From an uncultured Acetatifactor sp. (GTDB taxonomy: Bacteria; Bacillota; Clostridia; Lachnospirales; Lachnospiraceae), in the NCBI GenBank assembly GCA_910584865.1, contig CAJUCE010000017.1, forward strand, positions 41,556 to 105,555: 64,000 bases of DNA, read 5' to 3'. Below, one piece after another: positions 17,761 to 27,175 of this stretch. A model generated the notes under the pieces. That model saw only the letters and a list, made by a program, of their open reading frames with translations. It did not search any database and was not told where the DNA came from. The translations under genes were made by a program, and so were the position numbers. Position 1 is the first letter of the stretch. Each line of letters begins with the position of its first letter.

Positions 17761-17802
17761 CGAAATTCGCATTGTGAAATACGCATTGCGAAATTCGCAT
17801 TG
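17761..17802. repeat. Three 14-bp tandem repeats
   Basis: The units are CGAAATTCGCATTG, TGAAATACGCATTG and CGAAATTCGCATTG. They lie between a terminator and the ECF sigma gene, where they could bind a regulator. Each unit contains a GAAATTCGCATT-like half-site. Confidence 0.6.
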
Positions 17803-17944
17803 CGCAGTCCGTACACGGAAGTTTACCGCCGACACAGCGCTGCATATTTCAGTGGCATGCAGTAAAAAGAAAAGAAAAAAATTTTGAATAATTCCAAAAG
17901 TTATTACAATGTATAAGTGAAAGGCAAAAGCGCTGCAGCCCGGA

Positions 17945-17956
17945 TAAGACGTCTTA
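17945..17956. promoter_or_regulatory. 12-bp perfect palindrome abutting the sigma factor SD
   Basis: TAAGACGTCTTA ends where the SD (AGAGGAAG) of the ECF sigma gene begins, so a bound protein or RNA fold could control the gene. The role is inferred from position only. Confidence 0.5.
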
Positions 17957-17969
17957 GAGGAAGAACCCA

Positions 17970-18497
17970 ATGACAAAACAAGAGCTTGAGATGTGCATAG
18001 ACAAATACAATAAGGATATCTATTCTTTCTGCCTGTATCTCACCGGCAGTCCGCAGGAGGCTGACGATTTGTATCAGGACACTTTTTTGACGGCTGTGGA
18101 ATGTAAGGAAAAAATCGAATTCGGCAATAATCCGAAGAGCTATCTTCTTTCTACCGCACTGCGCCTCTGGAAGAACAGGAAGCGTAAATACGCCTGGAGG
18201 AGGCGGATTGCGGACATGCAGCCCATTGCGGAGGAACGGGATGCCGATATGGCAAAGTCCGCAGAACCGTCGCCGGAGGAGCGGATTGCCAGACAGGAGA
18301 AGGATATGTCTGTCCGAACGGCGGTAAATAAACTGCCGGATAAACTAAAGATTGTGGTACTCCTTTTTTATATGGAAGACCTGTCGACAGCACAGATTGC
18401 CGAAACGGTGAAGATACCTGCAGGCACCGTGCTCAGCAGATTACATCGGGCCCGGAGAATTCTAAAAAAAGAATTGGAGGATGTTTTAAATGGATAA
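17970..18497 (+). CDS. ECF-type RNA polymerase sigma factor
   Basis: A 175-residue sigma-70 family protein with region 2 (YSFCLYLTGSPQEADDLYQDTFLTA, residues 14-38) and region 4 (LPDKLKIVVLLFYMEDLSTAQIAETVKIPAGTVLSRLHRARRILKKEL, to residue 170). It would direct RNA polymerase to a stress regulon. The last 8 bp overlap the start of the anti-sigma-like gene, the usual layout for a sigma/anti-sigma pair. Confidence 0.9.
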   Translation: MTKQELEMCIDKYNKDIYSFCLYLTGSPQEADDLYQDTFLTAVECKEKIEFGNNPKSYLLSTALRLWKNRKRKYAWRRRIADMQPIAEERDADMAKSAEPSPEERIARQEKDMSVRTAVNKLPDKLKIVVLLFYMEDLSTAQIAETVKIPAGTVLSRLHRARRILKKELEDVLNG

Positions 18498-19833
18498 GAA
18501 ACTGGATGATGCATTGAGAAATGCCCTGATGCCCAGGGACGAGGCGGACTTGCGGCTGAACCGGAAAATAGTAAACCATGCGAAGGAGCAGAGGGCAATG
18601 ACACAGCGGGAAATAACACAAAGGACAATGACAGCGAAAAGGAAAGGAAAATTAGCCGCTGTAGCCTCGGCTGCGGCAGCGGTATTGTGTGTGACTTCCA
18701 TAACCGTATATGCGGCTTGGAGGTACCTGTCGTCTTCCGATGTGGCGGGGAGCGCCAGGGATATTTCACTGGCAGAGGCATTCGCCGGTGAGCAGGCCCT
18801 TCTGATTAATGAGACCCAGAGCTGCGGGGATTACAGAGTTACATTATTGGGCATTGTTTCCGGGGAGGCGCTGTCGGCATATCCCCATGAGCACAATGGT
18901 TCCATAGCCGGGGACAGAACCTATGCCGTAATCGCTGTGGAGAACGGGAACGGGATGCCGATGCCGGATGTCTCACAGGAGGCTTATGGCAAAACGGAAT
19001 TGAACCGAAACCTTTCAAGCGGCGATACGGGCAAAGAGCGAAGCGTTTGCGCCGGAAAACCGGAATTGTTCGCCTCGCCCCTGATCGGCGGCTACGATCC
19101 GGCCTTGTACAACCTGGCGGGCATGGCAGGAAATTATACCGATATAACGGAAGACGGCGTTTTGTACAGGCTGATAGAATGCGACAATGTGGAGATTTTT
19201 GCGGACCATGACCTGTATCTGTGCGTTACGGAGGGAACCTTCTATAATAAAGAGGCATACCGCTATGACGAGGTGACAGGGAAAATCAGCAGGAATGAGG
19301 ACTATGAGGGCCTGAATGCCCTGTTTGCCCTGCAGGTGGATGCCTCGAAGGCAAATCCGGAAAAGGCTGCGGAATATATAGCGGCTTTGGGCTTTGAGTC
19401 TGATTATGCGAAGGATAAGCTTTCTGTGGAGCTGGATGGTTCTTTTGAAGTGGAGGCAGGGGAAGGAAATCCATGGGGGGCGGAAGCCGCGGAATATGCG
19501 CTGCAGTTCGTGGGGAATCCCTATGCATGGGGAGAGGAGAGCCTGACGCAGGGGACGGACAGCTCCGGTTTTACGAAGAGTGTCTATGCCCATTTCGGAG
19601 TCAGCCTGCCTCATAATACCACAGGGCAGCGCGAAATCGGGACAGAGGTGGAAACATTGGACAGCGCGCAGCCCGGGGATCTGATTTTTTATGAGACACC
19701 TGCCCATGCGGCCATTTACCTTGGAGAGGGAATGGTCGTCCATGCAATGCCGGAGATGGGGGTCTGTATCTCGGAAGCGGATTTTGATGAAATCTCGGAA
19801 ATCCGGCGGATTGTGGACGGCTGTGAGGATTAA
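18490..19833 (+). CDS. Anti-sigma-like membrane protein with a Cys-to-Ser NlpC/P60 domain
   Basis: A 447-residue protein. A charged cytoplasmic N-terminus (1-55) is followed by one membrane helix (about 56-76, AVASAAAAVLCVTSITVYAA). A middle extracytoplasmic region (80-325) is unassigned. The C-terminus (330-447) is an NlpC/P60 domain. At the cysteine position it reads GTDSSGFT, with Ser358 (codon AGC, 19561-19563), whereas the intact homolog at 59567-60946 reads GADCSGFT. His of AHAAIYLG is kept. It probably anchors the sigma factor and senses wall fragments instead of cleaving them (inference). Confidence 0.78.
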   Translation: MDKKLDDALRNALMPRDEADLRLNRKIVNHAKEQRAMTQREITQRTMTAKRKGKLAAVASAAAAVLCVTSITVYAAWRYLSSSDVAGSARDISLAEAFAGEQALLINETQSCGDYRVTLLGIVSGEALSAYPHEHNGSIAGDRTYAVIAVENGNGMPMPDVSQEAYGKTELNRNLSSGDTGKERSVCAGKPELFASPLIGGYDPALYNLAGMAGNYTDITEDGVLYRLIECDNVEIFADHDLYLCVTEGTFYNKEAYRYDEVTGKISRNEDYEGLNALFALQVDASKANPEKAAEYIAALGFESDYAKDKLSVELDGSFEVEAGEGNPWGAEAAEYALQFVGNPYAWGEESLTQGTDSSGFTKSVYAHFGVSLPHNTTGQREIGTEVETLDSAQPGDLIFYETPAHAAIYLGEGMVVHAMPEMGVCISEADFDEISEIRRIVDGCED

Positions 19834-19848
19834 GCCGGCAAAAAGCCG

Positions 19849-19875
19849 CCGGTCCAGAGTCGTTTTCCCGACCGG
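19849..19875. terminator. Possible terminator between convergent genes
   Basis: CCGGTC and GACCGG form a 6-bp stem around a 15-base loop that contains TTTT. It is weak, but lies between two converging genes. Confidence 0.3.
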
Positions 19876-19927
19876 TGCAGGATGACCGGGATGAAGAGCA
19901 GCAGTAACGGTTCCATCCGCAGTCCAT

Positions 19928-21556
19928 TCACTCCACCCGAATCGTCTCATCCGCAAACCGGTTAAACTCCGTCCGGTGGGCCACACTCAGCACGGTAGCA
20001 CCTCTGGCCTTCTGTTCCTGGCGAAGCACCCTGGCCATGGTATCCTGGGCGGCGGCATCCATCTGACTGGTGGCCTCGTCCAGGAGAATCAGCTTCCTGC
20101 CGTCCAAAAGGCACCTGGCAATGGCAATCCGCTGCCTTTCCCCACCGGACAGCGCCATGCCCTGTTCTCCGACTTCCCGGTCCAGTCCGCCCTCGATTGC
20201 TGCCAGTATGCCGGTTCTTTCCGCGGCGCACAGCAGCTCTTCCTGGGTGGCATCCGGTCTGGCAGACAGGAGATTGTCCCGAATCGTCCCCTGCCGCAGC
20301 ACAGGTTCCTGGGGCACATAGGAGACGGCCCTGCGCAGCTCGTAGAGATTGATTTCCTCCATGGGCTGCCCGTCCGCCAGGATGCGTCCCCCATCCGGCT
20401 CATAAAACCGCAGCAGCAGTTCCAGAATCGTGCTTTTTCCGATGCCGCTGGGCCCCGTGATACCCACCCAGTCCCCTTTCTTTATCCTGAAATTTTTATG
20501 CTGCAGAATATCCTTTTCCGCGCTCGGATACCGAAATGTCACATCATCGAATACAATTTCCCGTTCGAACCGCCATCTGCCAGTTCCGGCATTGTCCCGT
20601 TCGTCCTCCAGTTCCAGATATCCCTGAATGGCCGAAACCTGGCCTCTGGCTTTCTTGTATCCATTGTAAGTGGAAATCAGATTGGTAAAAATATCATGTA
20701 TTCTGGAGGCATAGCCCACTGCTGCCGTCATATAGCCGATGGAAATCACCTGCAGGGCCGCCAGAAGAGCCGCAATGATAAAGGTTGCCCCATGGAAAAA
20801 TCCCGGCATCAGGGTATGGGAGATGCCGCCCACAAAATTGTCGAAAAATGCCACCCTGCCCCAGATTTTCAGCATGCCCTTCTGGATGTCTTCCACCTTC
20901 CTGTCCTCCTGCTCCTCCGTTACCTGGGCTTTCACCAGACGTATGGAGCGGAAGGCCTCCTGCATCTGCTTCTGGTATGCTGCATTGAAATCCACTACTT
21001 TGGCAATCAGCCTCTGGAGCCGGTTTCCCACCAGCTTCATCAGCACCAGGCTCACCGGAATGTACAGCACCTGAAACAGGGCGATCAGAACATGAACCCG
21101 GCACAGCAGGAGAAAAACCAGAACCCCGCTGACCGCGTTGGATATTAATTTGGGCAGGTCTATGGTCCACACCGCGATGTATGACACAATGTCTGCGGAA
21201 GCTTTTTTCGCCAGTTCCGCGGAGTGATTTTCGTCAAAAAAAGCCATGGGCTGGTGAATCAGCTTGTCAAAGCACTCCAGGTTTACCCGGGCGATGAGCC
21301 TGCGGCTTTGGAGCATCAGGTAATACTGATACCAGTTGTGGCCGAAGGTCACCAGTACGGGAATGCCGCAGAAGGCAAGGATGCTGCAGACCACCTTCCC
21401 GGTTTCTCCTGCCGGAATGTAGGTATCAACCACTGCCGGCATCATCATTACCGGAATCAGGGACACTGCCTGAAGTAGCATGGACAGCAGAAAGGATGTG
21501 ACCGCAATTCCTGCCACTTTTTTCCGAAAAGGATTGTTCCGTTCTGATATTTTCAT
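19928..21556 (-). CDS. ABC transporter, fused membrane and ATPase domains
   Basis: About 542 residues. The N-terminal exporter membrane domain has roughly six helices (to about 290). The ATPase domain has Walker A GPSGIGKST near 365, signature LSGGERQR near 465, Walker B LILLDEAT and the H-loop AHR. This is a type IV exporter half-transporter, probably a homodimer because no partner is adjacent. ATG 21556 follows GGAAGGGAAC; the longer frame adds only non-conserved residues. It may be co-transcribed with the XRE/TPR-like regulator just upstream. The substrate is unknown. Confidence 0.87.
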   Translation of the reverse strand: MKISERNNPFRKKVAGIAVTSFLLSMLLQAVSLIPVMMMPAVVDTYIPAGETGKVVCSILAFCGIPVLVTFGHNWYQYYLMLQSRRLIARVNLECFDKLIHQPMAFFDENHSAELAKKASADIVSYIAVWTIDLPKLISNAVSGVLVFLLLCRVHVLIALFQVLYIPVSLVLMKLVGNRLQRLIAKVVDFNAAYQKQMQEAFRSIRLVKAQVTEEQEDRKVEDIQKGMLKIWGRVAFFDNFVGGISHTLMPGFFHGATFIIAALLAALQVISIGYMTAAVGYASRIHDIFTNLISTYNGYKKARGQVSAIQGYLELEDERDNAGTGRWRFEREIVFDDVTFRYPSAEKDILQHKNFRIKKGDWVGITGPSGIGKSTILELLLRFYEPDGGRILADGQPMEEINLYELRRAVSYVPQEPVLRQGTIRDNLLSARPDATQEELLCAAERTGILAAIEGGLDREVGEQGMALSGGERQRIAIARCLLDGRKLILLDEATSQMDAAAQDTMARVLRQEQKARGATVLSVAHRTEFNRFADETIRVE

Positions 21557-21628
21557 TATGTTCCCTTCCCGCCTGCCTGGGGCATGTCTTTTCACTCGCC
21601 GTAACACTTTCCTGGATGCGGCAGTACA

Positions 21629-22600
21629 TTATGGAAAATCCATGAAATCACAATTCAGGACTTCCCTTGCCGCCGGGTCAGACTCACTGTATGCACGGAA
21701 ACGCTCCATTGCCTCCTGACCGATCCTGCAAAGCCGTTCCGCTACAGCCTCGTCGCCTCCTGCCTTCCGGAGCTTTCGGGCCATGCCTGACGCAAATCCG
21801 CCAAGGTAATAGTCCGTCTCGCCGCAGAAGACCGTTCTCCGTAGCTGCTCCAGGGCCGCGCAGAGTTCCAGAGCCGCCTCCCCTTTTTCCGCCAGGGAAA
21901 GGCCGTGGCAGAACCATAGTTCACTGCACTTTTTATTCACGGTGAAGGCCCCCAGTTCCAGCAGATTGAACCGAAGCTGACGGGCGTACTCCGGCGTGTC
22001 TTTGGCAAAAAGCTGTTCCGTCTTCTGGCCGCAGGTCAGATACCAGTCGGGAATTTCTTTTTTGTACAGGGCTACAGCCTCCTGGGTCCGCCCCTGGGCA
22101 TGGAGGATTTTGCCCTGCATGTTGACGGCATCCATCCGCAGGAACGTATCGGCGCAGCCCTCCAGTGTCCTGCGGCAGAGAAACAGCAGCTCATCCTGAT
22201 TGGCCAGGAGTACCTGGGGGTCATTGTCCGTATAATCTCCAACCTTGTCCCACATATAATAATTTATAACTCTGTAGTCATTCGGATATTCCCGGTAGGC
22301 TTTCTCGGATAGCCGGGTATATTCTTCCCGTTTTCCTGCCCGGAACAGCCTGCCGTGCTCATCCATGAAATGTTGGATTTCCTCTTCAATCCGTGCCGCA
22401 TCATACCCCATGAGCTCATCGATGGATACGGAAAAATAATGGGCCAGCAGAGGCAGCAGAGAGATGTCTGGCAGCGTTTCGCCCCGCTCCCATTTGCTCA
22501 CGGCGGCGCAGGAGACGCTCATGGCCACCGAGAGCTGTTCCTGGGTAATCTGCCTGTTCAGGCGTAGCCTCTTAATGTTTTCGCCGATATAGATGTTCAT
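21629..22600 (-). CDS. XRE-family regulator with helical repeat C-terminus
   Basis: A 323-residue protein. Residues 5-60 are a Cro/C1 helix-turn-helix (IKRLRLNRQITQEQLSVAMS, VSKWERGETLPDISLL). The remainder is alpha-helical and looks TPR-like, the layout of sensor-coupled XRE regulators in Clostridia. It lies directly upstream of the ABC exporter on the same strand, 72 bp from its ATG, so it may regulate that gene. Start follows GGAAAGGAC. No transmembrane segment is visible. Confidence 0.8.
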   Translation of the reverse strand: MNIYIGENIKRLRLNRQITQEQLSVAMSVSCAAVSKWERGETLPDISLLPLLAHYFSVSIDELMGYDAARIEEEIQHFMDEHGRLFRAGKREEYTRLSEKAYREYPNDYRVINYYMWDKVGDYTDNDPQVLLANQDELLFLCRRTLEGCADTFLRMDAVNMQGKILHAQGRTQEAVALYKKEIPDWYLTCGQKTEQLFAKDTPEYARQLRFNLLELGAFTVNKKCSELWFCHGLSLAEKGEAALELCAALEQLRRTVFCGETDYYLGGFASGMARKLRKAGGDEAVAERLCRIGQEAMERFRAYSESDPAAREVLNCDFMDFP

Positions 22601-22936
22601 ATTTTGTCCTTTCCGGATTCAATATATTTTGGTACTGTGCCGTATATTTTGCGGTATTCTGTTTTTATTATATTGATATTTTTATACCATGTACAGAGCT
22701 TCGCGGGAAAGTTCCGTTTAACTGGTGGTTAAAAAAGTATCTTGTGGATTTTTTACAACCTTTGAAAATCTTGGAATAGTTATTTCGACTGTTGTGGGGA
22801 GGTTCTTGAAGCGGGCACTATGTCTCTGTGATTGGAAATTTTGGCATTTAGTGGCATTAACACGATAAATATGATACAATGATTCGGAAGGGACAAAAGG
22901 CGCCTCGGTTTGGGCGGCGCGGAAAAGAGGAAGAAG
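22601..22936. other. Divergent intergenic region between the XRE gene and exoIII
   Basis: No gene is visible. The part near the XRE gene is AT-rich and contains two CAAAATATA direct repeats on the minus strand (about 22,622-22,655), possible autoregulatory sites. Towards exoIII there is a promoter-like TTGGCA followed 17-18 bases later by GATAAAT. Confidence 0.35.
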
Positions 22937-23689
22937 ATGAAATTGATATCCTGGAATGTAAACGGGCTGCGTGCATGCATGCAGAAGGGATTTATGGAGT
23001 ATTTCAAAGAGGCCGATGCGGATATTTTCTGTCTGCAGGAGACGAAGATGCAGCCCGGCCAGCTGGAACTGGATCTGCCCGGTTATTATCAATATTGGAA
23101 TTCGGCAGAGAAGAAGGGGTACTCAGGCACCGCAATGTTTACGAAAAAGGAGCCGCTGCAGGTTACCTATGGTATCGGCGTGGAGGAGCATGACCACGAA
23201 GGCCGTGTGATCACGGCGGAATTTGAGGATTATTTCTGCGTGACGGTCTACGTCCCCAATTCTCAGAGAGAGCTGACCAGGCTGGACTACCGGATGGAGT
23301 GGGAGGAGGCTTTTCTGAAATACCTGAAAAAGCTGGAGGAGACAAAGCCGGTGATTTACTGCGGAGATCTGAATGTGGCGCATCAGGAAATAGACCTGAA
23401 AAATCCGAAGACAAACCACAACAACGCAGGTTTTACGGACAAGGAGCGCAATTGCTTTGGCAAAGTCCTGGAGAACGGATTTGTGGATACCTTCCGTTAT
23501 TTCTATCCGGATACGAAGGATGCTTATTCCTGGTGGTCCTATATGGGGCAGGCCAGATCCAGGAATGTAGGGTGGCGTATCGACTACTTTGTGGTATCCG
23601 AGGCGCTCAGGGGAATGCTTGCGGACGCGAAGATTCACTCTCAGGTGACGGGCTCGGATCATTGTCCGGTGGAACTGGATTTAAAATAA
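22937..23689 (+). CDS. xth: Exodeoxyribonuclease III
   Basis: A 250-residue AP endonuclease/exonuclease of the EEP superfamily. It starts MKLISWNVNGLRA with the metal-binding Asn, then LQETKMQ (catalytic Glu) near 35, YCGDLNVAHQEIDL near 144, and a C-terminal VTGSDHCPVELDL with the catalytic Asp-His. It repairs abasic sites. ATG 22937 is preferred over the upstream in-frame ATG 22910 because the conserved family start and GAGGAAG SD match it. Confidence 0.93.
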   Translation: MKLISWNVNGLRACMQKGFMEYFKEADADIFCLQETKMQPGQLELDLPGYYQYWNSAEKKGYSGTAMFTKKEPLQVTYGIGVEEHDHEGRVITAEFEDYFCVTVYVPNSQRELTRLDYRMEWEEAFLKYLKKLEETKPVIYCGDLNVAHQEIDLKNPKTNHNNAGFTDKERNCFGKVLENGFVDTFRYFYPDTKDAYSWWSYMGQARSRNVGWRIDYFVVSEALRGMLADAKIHSQVTGSDHCPVELDLK

Positions 23690-23730
23690 TAGAAGCATAA
23701 AAAGCAGAAAGGGACGGGACGCAGAGCGGA

Positions 23731-26700
23731 ATGAGCCTTCAATTTTATTTTGGACCTTCCGGAGCCGGCAAGAGCCGGAAGTTATATGAGGATATTACAA
23801 AGAGAGCCCGGGAGAACCGGAACCGGAATTTCCTGATCATCGTTCCGGACCAATTTACCATGCAGACCCAGAAGGAGCTGGTGTGTTTAAATGACCGGGG
23901 AGGCATTATGAATATCGATGTGCTCAGCTTCGGGCGCCTGGGACACCGGATCCTGGAGGAAGTGGGAGGACAGGAAATCCCTGTACTTGATGATACGGGG
24001 AAAAGCCTGGTACTGCAGAAGGTGGCGGCGAATCTGAAGGGGGAACTGCCTACCCTGGGAGGCTTTCTTCACAGGCAGGGTTATATCCATGAGGTGAAAA
24101 GCGCCATCTCCGAGTTCATGCAGTACGGAATCGGTACGGAGGATGTGGGAAAGCTCATCGCCTATGCGGAAAAAAGAGGCGCTCTGGTGCAGAAGCTCAA
24201 GGATCTGGAGACTTTATACAAAGGATTTACAGAATATATCCGCGGCAATTTTATTACCACCGAGGAGACGCTGGATGTTTTGTGCCGCTCTCTGCACAAA
24301 TCGAAGCTGCTGGCGGGAAGCGTGGTGGCCTTTGACGGCTTTACCGGTTTTACCCCCATCCAGACCCGGGTCATCGCAAGGCTTATGGAGCTGTGCGGGG
24401 AGGTGACCGTGACGCTGACGCTGGGGGAGGGGGAGGATCCATACGTGCAGGACGGAGAGCAGAAGCTTTTTCATCTGAGCAAAAAAACTGTGGCGGATCT
24501 GACGGCAAAAGCGCAGGAGCTTTCTGTGGACAGGGGCAGGGATGCCTTCATTGCGCCGGGCCGCCGTTTTCAGGGGGCTCCGGCACTGGCTTTCCTGGAA
24601 AGGAATCTGTTCCGCTACGGCACCCGGCCCTATGAGGGGGAACAGCAGGAGATAAGGCTGTTCGAAGCCACCTCCCCCAAGGAGGAAGTGCACCAGACAG
24701 GGCTTGAAATCTGCACTCTGGTCAGGGAGGAAGGGCTTGCCTATCGGGATATTGCCGTGATTATGGGGGATCTGGAGGGATATGCGCCCTATGTGGAATC
24801 GGAATTTTCCCGGATGGAGATTCCTTGTTATATAGACAGAACCAGGAAGATTATCCTGAACCCTTTGATCGAATACATCAAGAGCGCATTGGAATTGTAC
24901 ACAAAAGATTTTTCCTATGAGGCGGTTTTTCACTATCTGCGCAGCGGTCTGGCTGATTTGACATGGGAAGAAGTGGACCGATTGGAAAATTATTGTCTGG
25001 AGACGGGGATCAAGGGATACCGCAGTTACAGCAGACTGTTTACCCGTAAGAGCCGTCGGATGGAGGGGGAAGAAGAGCTGGAAGAGATGAACGGGCTGCG
25101 GGAGCGTATGATGGAGCAGGTTGGGATGCTGCATTTTGCGGAAAAGGAGCCTGTGAAATCTTATGTGAATGCCCTTTATGATTTCCTGGTGCAGAATCGG
25201 GTACAACAAAAGCTGGAGGCATTCAAGAGCCGTTTCGAGGAGGCGGGAGAGCCGGCCAGAGCCCGGGAATATGCACAGATTTACCGCCTGGTGATGGAGC
25301 TTCTGGATCAGATTTATGCCCTGTTGGGGGAGGAAAATATCCCTTTAAAAGAGTTTGCGGAGATTCTGGATGCGGGATTCGGCGAGATTCAGGTGGGTAC
25401 TATCCCCCAGAATGTGGACAGAGTGCTGGTGGGAGATATGGAGCGGACCCGGCTGGGGCAGGTCAAGGTGCTTTTCTTCCTGGGGGTAAATGACGGCAAT
25501 ATTCCGAAAGCGGCATCCAGAGGCGGCATCATCTCGGATATGGACCGGGAATTCCTGCGGGAGTCCAGTCTGGAGCTGGCGCCCAGTCCCAGACAGCAGA
25601 TGTATATCCAGCGCTTTTACCTGTATCTGAATATGACAAAGCCTTCGCACCGGCTTTACCTTTCCTATTCCCGGGTGAACAGCGCGGGAAAGGCACTGCG
25701 ACCGGCCTATCTGGTGGATGTGATACAGAAGATGTATCCCCTTCTTACAGTAAAATATCCTCAGCAGCGAAGTCCGCTGGAACAGATCGTCACAGGACAG
25801 GAGGGGCTGGAATACCTGGCCAGGGGATTGCGGGAATATGTGGAAGGTGTGCTGCCCCGGGAGAAGGAGCAGGAATTTTTCACGATATATCGTGTATACG
25901 GAGAGGGGGAGCTTCAGGAAAAGAGGAAGATTCTCACGGAGGCTGCTTTTAAGCGGTATGAGGACAGGGGGCTGTCCAGGGCGGTGGCAAGGGCGCTCTA
26001 CGGGGTCATGCTGGAGAACAGCGTCAGTCGTCTGGAGACCTATGCGGCCTGTGCCTACCGGCATTTTCTACAGTACGGGCTGGCATTGCAGGAGCGGAAA
26101 GAATTTACCTTCGAGAGCGTGGATATGGGAAATGTATATCATGCGGTGCTGGAGCAGTTCGCGGAGAAACTGACGGAAAATCATTATACATGGTTCGACT
26201 TTCCGGAGGAATTTGCGGGGAGCTGTGTGCAGGAGGTTCTGGAGCGCTATGCGGCGACATACGGGAGCACGGTGCTGTACAGCAGCGCAAGGAATGCGTA
26301 TGCCATTACCAGAATGGGGCGGATCCTGACCAGAACCGTGCTGACCCTGCAGAAGCAGCTGCAAAAGGGCAGCTTTGTTCCGGAGTCTTTTGAGATGTCC
26401 TTTCAGCATGCGGAGCATATGGAGAGTGTCAATGTAGCATTGTCCGAACAGGAGAAAATGCGTCTGCAGGGACGTATCGACAGAATTGATGTGGCGGAGG
26501 ATGAGGAAAAGGTATATGTAAAGGTGATCGATTATAAATCCGGACAGAAAAGATTTGATCTGGCCGCATTGTATTACGGGCTGCAACTGCAGCTGGTGGT
26601 ATATATGAATGCGGCTGTGGAGATGGAGGCGAAGAGGCACAGAGGGAAAGAGGCGGTGCCGGCAGCCATGCTTTATTATCGGATTGACGACCCGTCGGTG

Positions 26701-27126
26701 GAGACTGCGGCGGAGCTCGCGCCGGAGGAGATCGAGGAACAGATTGCGCAGCAGCTGCGGATGAGCGGGGTGGTAAACAGTGCACCTCATATCGTGGAGC
26801 TGCTGGATAAGACCATGGAAAGCAAATCTGCCGTGATTCCGGTGGAGCGGAAGAAGGACGGCAGCTTTTCCGCCCGCTCCTCTGTACTCAGCGGGCAGGA
26901 ATTGAAGGTAGTCTCCGATTATGTGAGCCGCAAGATTGCACAGATCGGCAGGGAGATTCTGGACGGAACTATATCGCTGAATCCCTATGAGAAGGGCAGC
27001 GAGGAAGCCTGTACATACTGCGTTTACAGGAAAGTCTGCGGATTCGAACCCTCCCTGCCGGGATGCGGGAAGCGGAAGCTGGAAGATCTGGACCGGGAGG
27101 AGGCGCTGCGCAGGATGTTTTTTTGA
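23731..27126 (+). CDS. addB: ATP-dependent helicase/deoxyribonuclease subunit B
   Basis: A 1131-residue protein, near the usual AddB length. The N-terminus has a Walker A-like FGPSGAGKSRKLYEDI. The C-terminal RecB-type nuclease domain carries VIDYKSGQKRFD near residue 932. A Cys in ETYAACAYRHFLQYG near 773 and the C-terminal CTYCVYRKVC provide four iron-sulfur ligands. With AddA it processes double-strand breaks for recombination. addA lies downstream, but rarA on the other strand separates them. Confidence 0.93.
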   Translation: MSLQFYFGPSGAGKSRKLYEDITKRARENRNRNFLIIVPDQFTMQTQKELVCLNDRGGIMNIDVLSFGRLGHRILEEVGGQEIPVLDDTGKSLVLQKVAANLKGELPTLGGFLHRQGYIHEVKSAISEFMQYGIGTEDVGKLIAYAEKRGALVQKLKDLETLYKGFTEYIRGNFITTEETLDVLCRSLHKSKLLAGSVVAFDGFTGFTPIQTRVIARLMELCGEVTVTLTLGEGEDPYVQDGEQKLFHLSKKTVADLTAKAQELSVDRGRDAFIAPGRRFQGAPALAFLERNLFRYGTRPYEGEQQEIRLFEATSPKEEVHQTGLEICTLVREEGLAYRDIAVIMGDLEGYAPYVESEFSRMEIPCYIDRTRKIILNPLIEYIKSALELYTKDFSYEAVFHYLRSGLADLTWEEVDRLENYCLETGIKGYRSYSRLFTRKSRRMEGEEELEEMNGLRERMMEQVGMLHFAEKEPVKSYVNALYDFLVQNRVQQKLEAFKSRFEEAGEPARAREYAQIYRLVMELLDQIYALLGEENIPLKEFAEILDAGFGEIQVGTIPQNVDRVLVGDMERTRLGQVKVLFFLGVNDGNIPKAASRGGIISDMDREFLRESSLELAPSPRQQMYIQRFYLYLNMTKPSHRLYLSYSRVNSAGKALRPAYLVDVIQKMYPLLTVKYPQQRSPLEQIVTGQEGLEYLARGLREYVEGVLPREKEQEFFTIYRVYGEGELQEKRKILTEAAFKRYEDRGLSRAVARALYGVMLENSVSRLETYAACAYRHFLQYGLALQERKEFTFESVDMGNVYHAVLEQFAEKLTENHYTWFDFPEEFAGSCVQEVLERYAATYGSTVLYSSARNAYAITRMGRILTRTVLTLQKQLQKGSFVPESFEMSFQHAEHMESVNVALSEQEKMRLQGRIDRIDVAEDEEKVYVKVIDYKSGQKRFDLAALYYGLQLQLVVYMNAAVEMEAKRHRGKEAVPAAMLYYRIDDPSVETAAELAPEEIEEQIAQQLRMSGVVNSAPHIVELLDKTMESKSAVIPVERKKDGSFSARSSVLSGQELKVVSDYVSRKIAQIGREILDGTISLNPYEKGSEEACTYCVYRKVCGFEPSLPGCGKRKLEDLDREEALRRMFF

Positions 27127-27140
27127 TGTTGTTATCAAAA
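27121..27140. repeat. Short inverted repeat at the addB/rarA junction
   Basis: TTTTGAT and ATCAAAA form a 7-bp stem with a 6-base loop, overlapping the addB stop. It may help end the two converging transcripts. Confidence 0.35.
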
Positions 27141-27175
27141 CATATGTCCCAATGTTTTTCACCAGAAAAATAAAA

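Noticed and set aside
19976..21148. 390-codon + strand open frame opposite the ABC transporter
   Set aside because: Antisense shadow of a gene with complete Walker A, signature and Walker B motifs.
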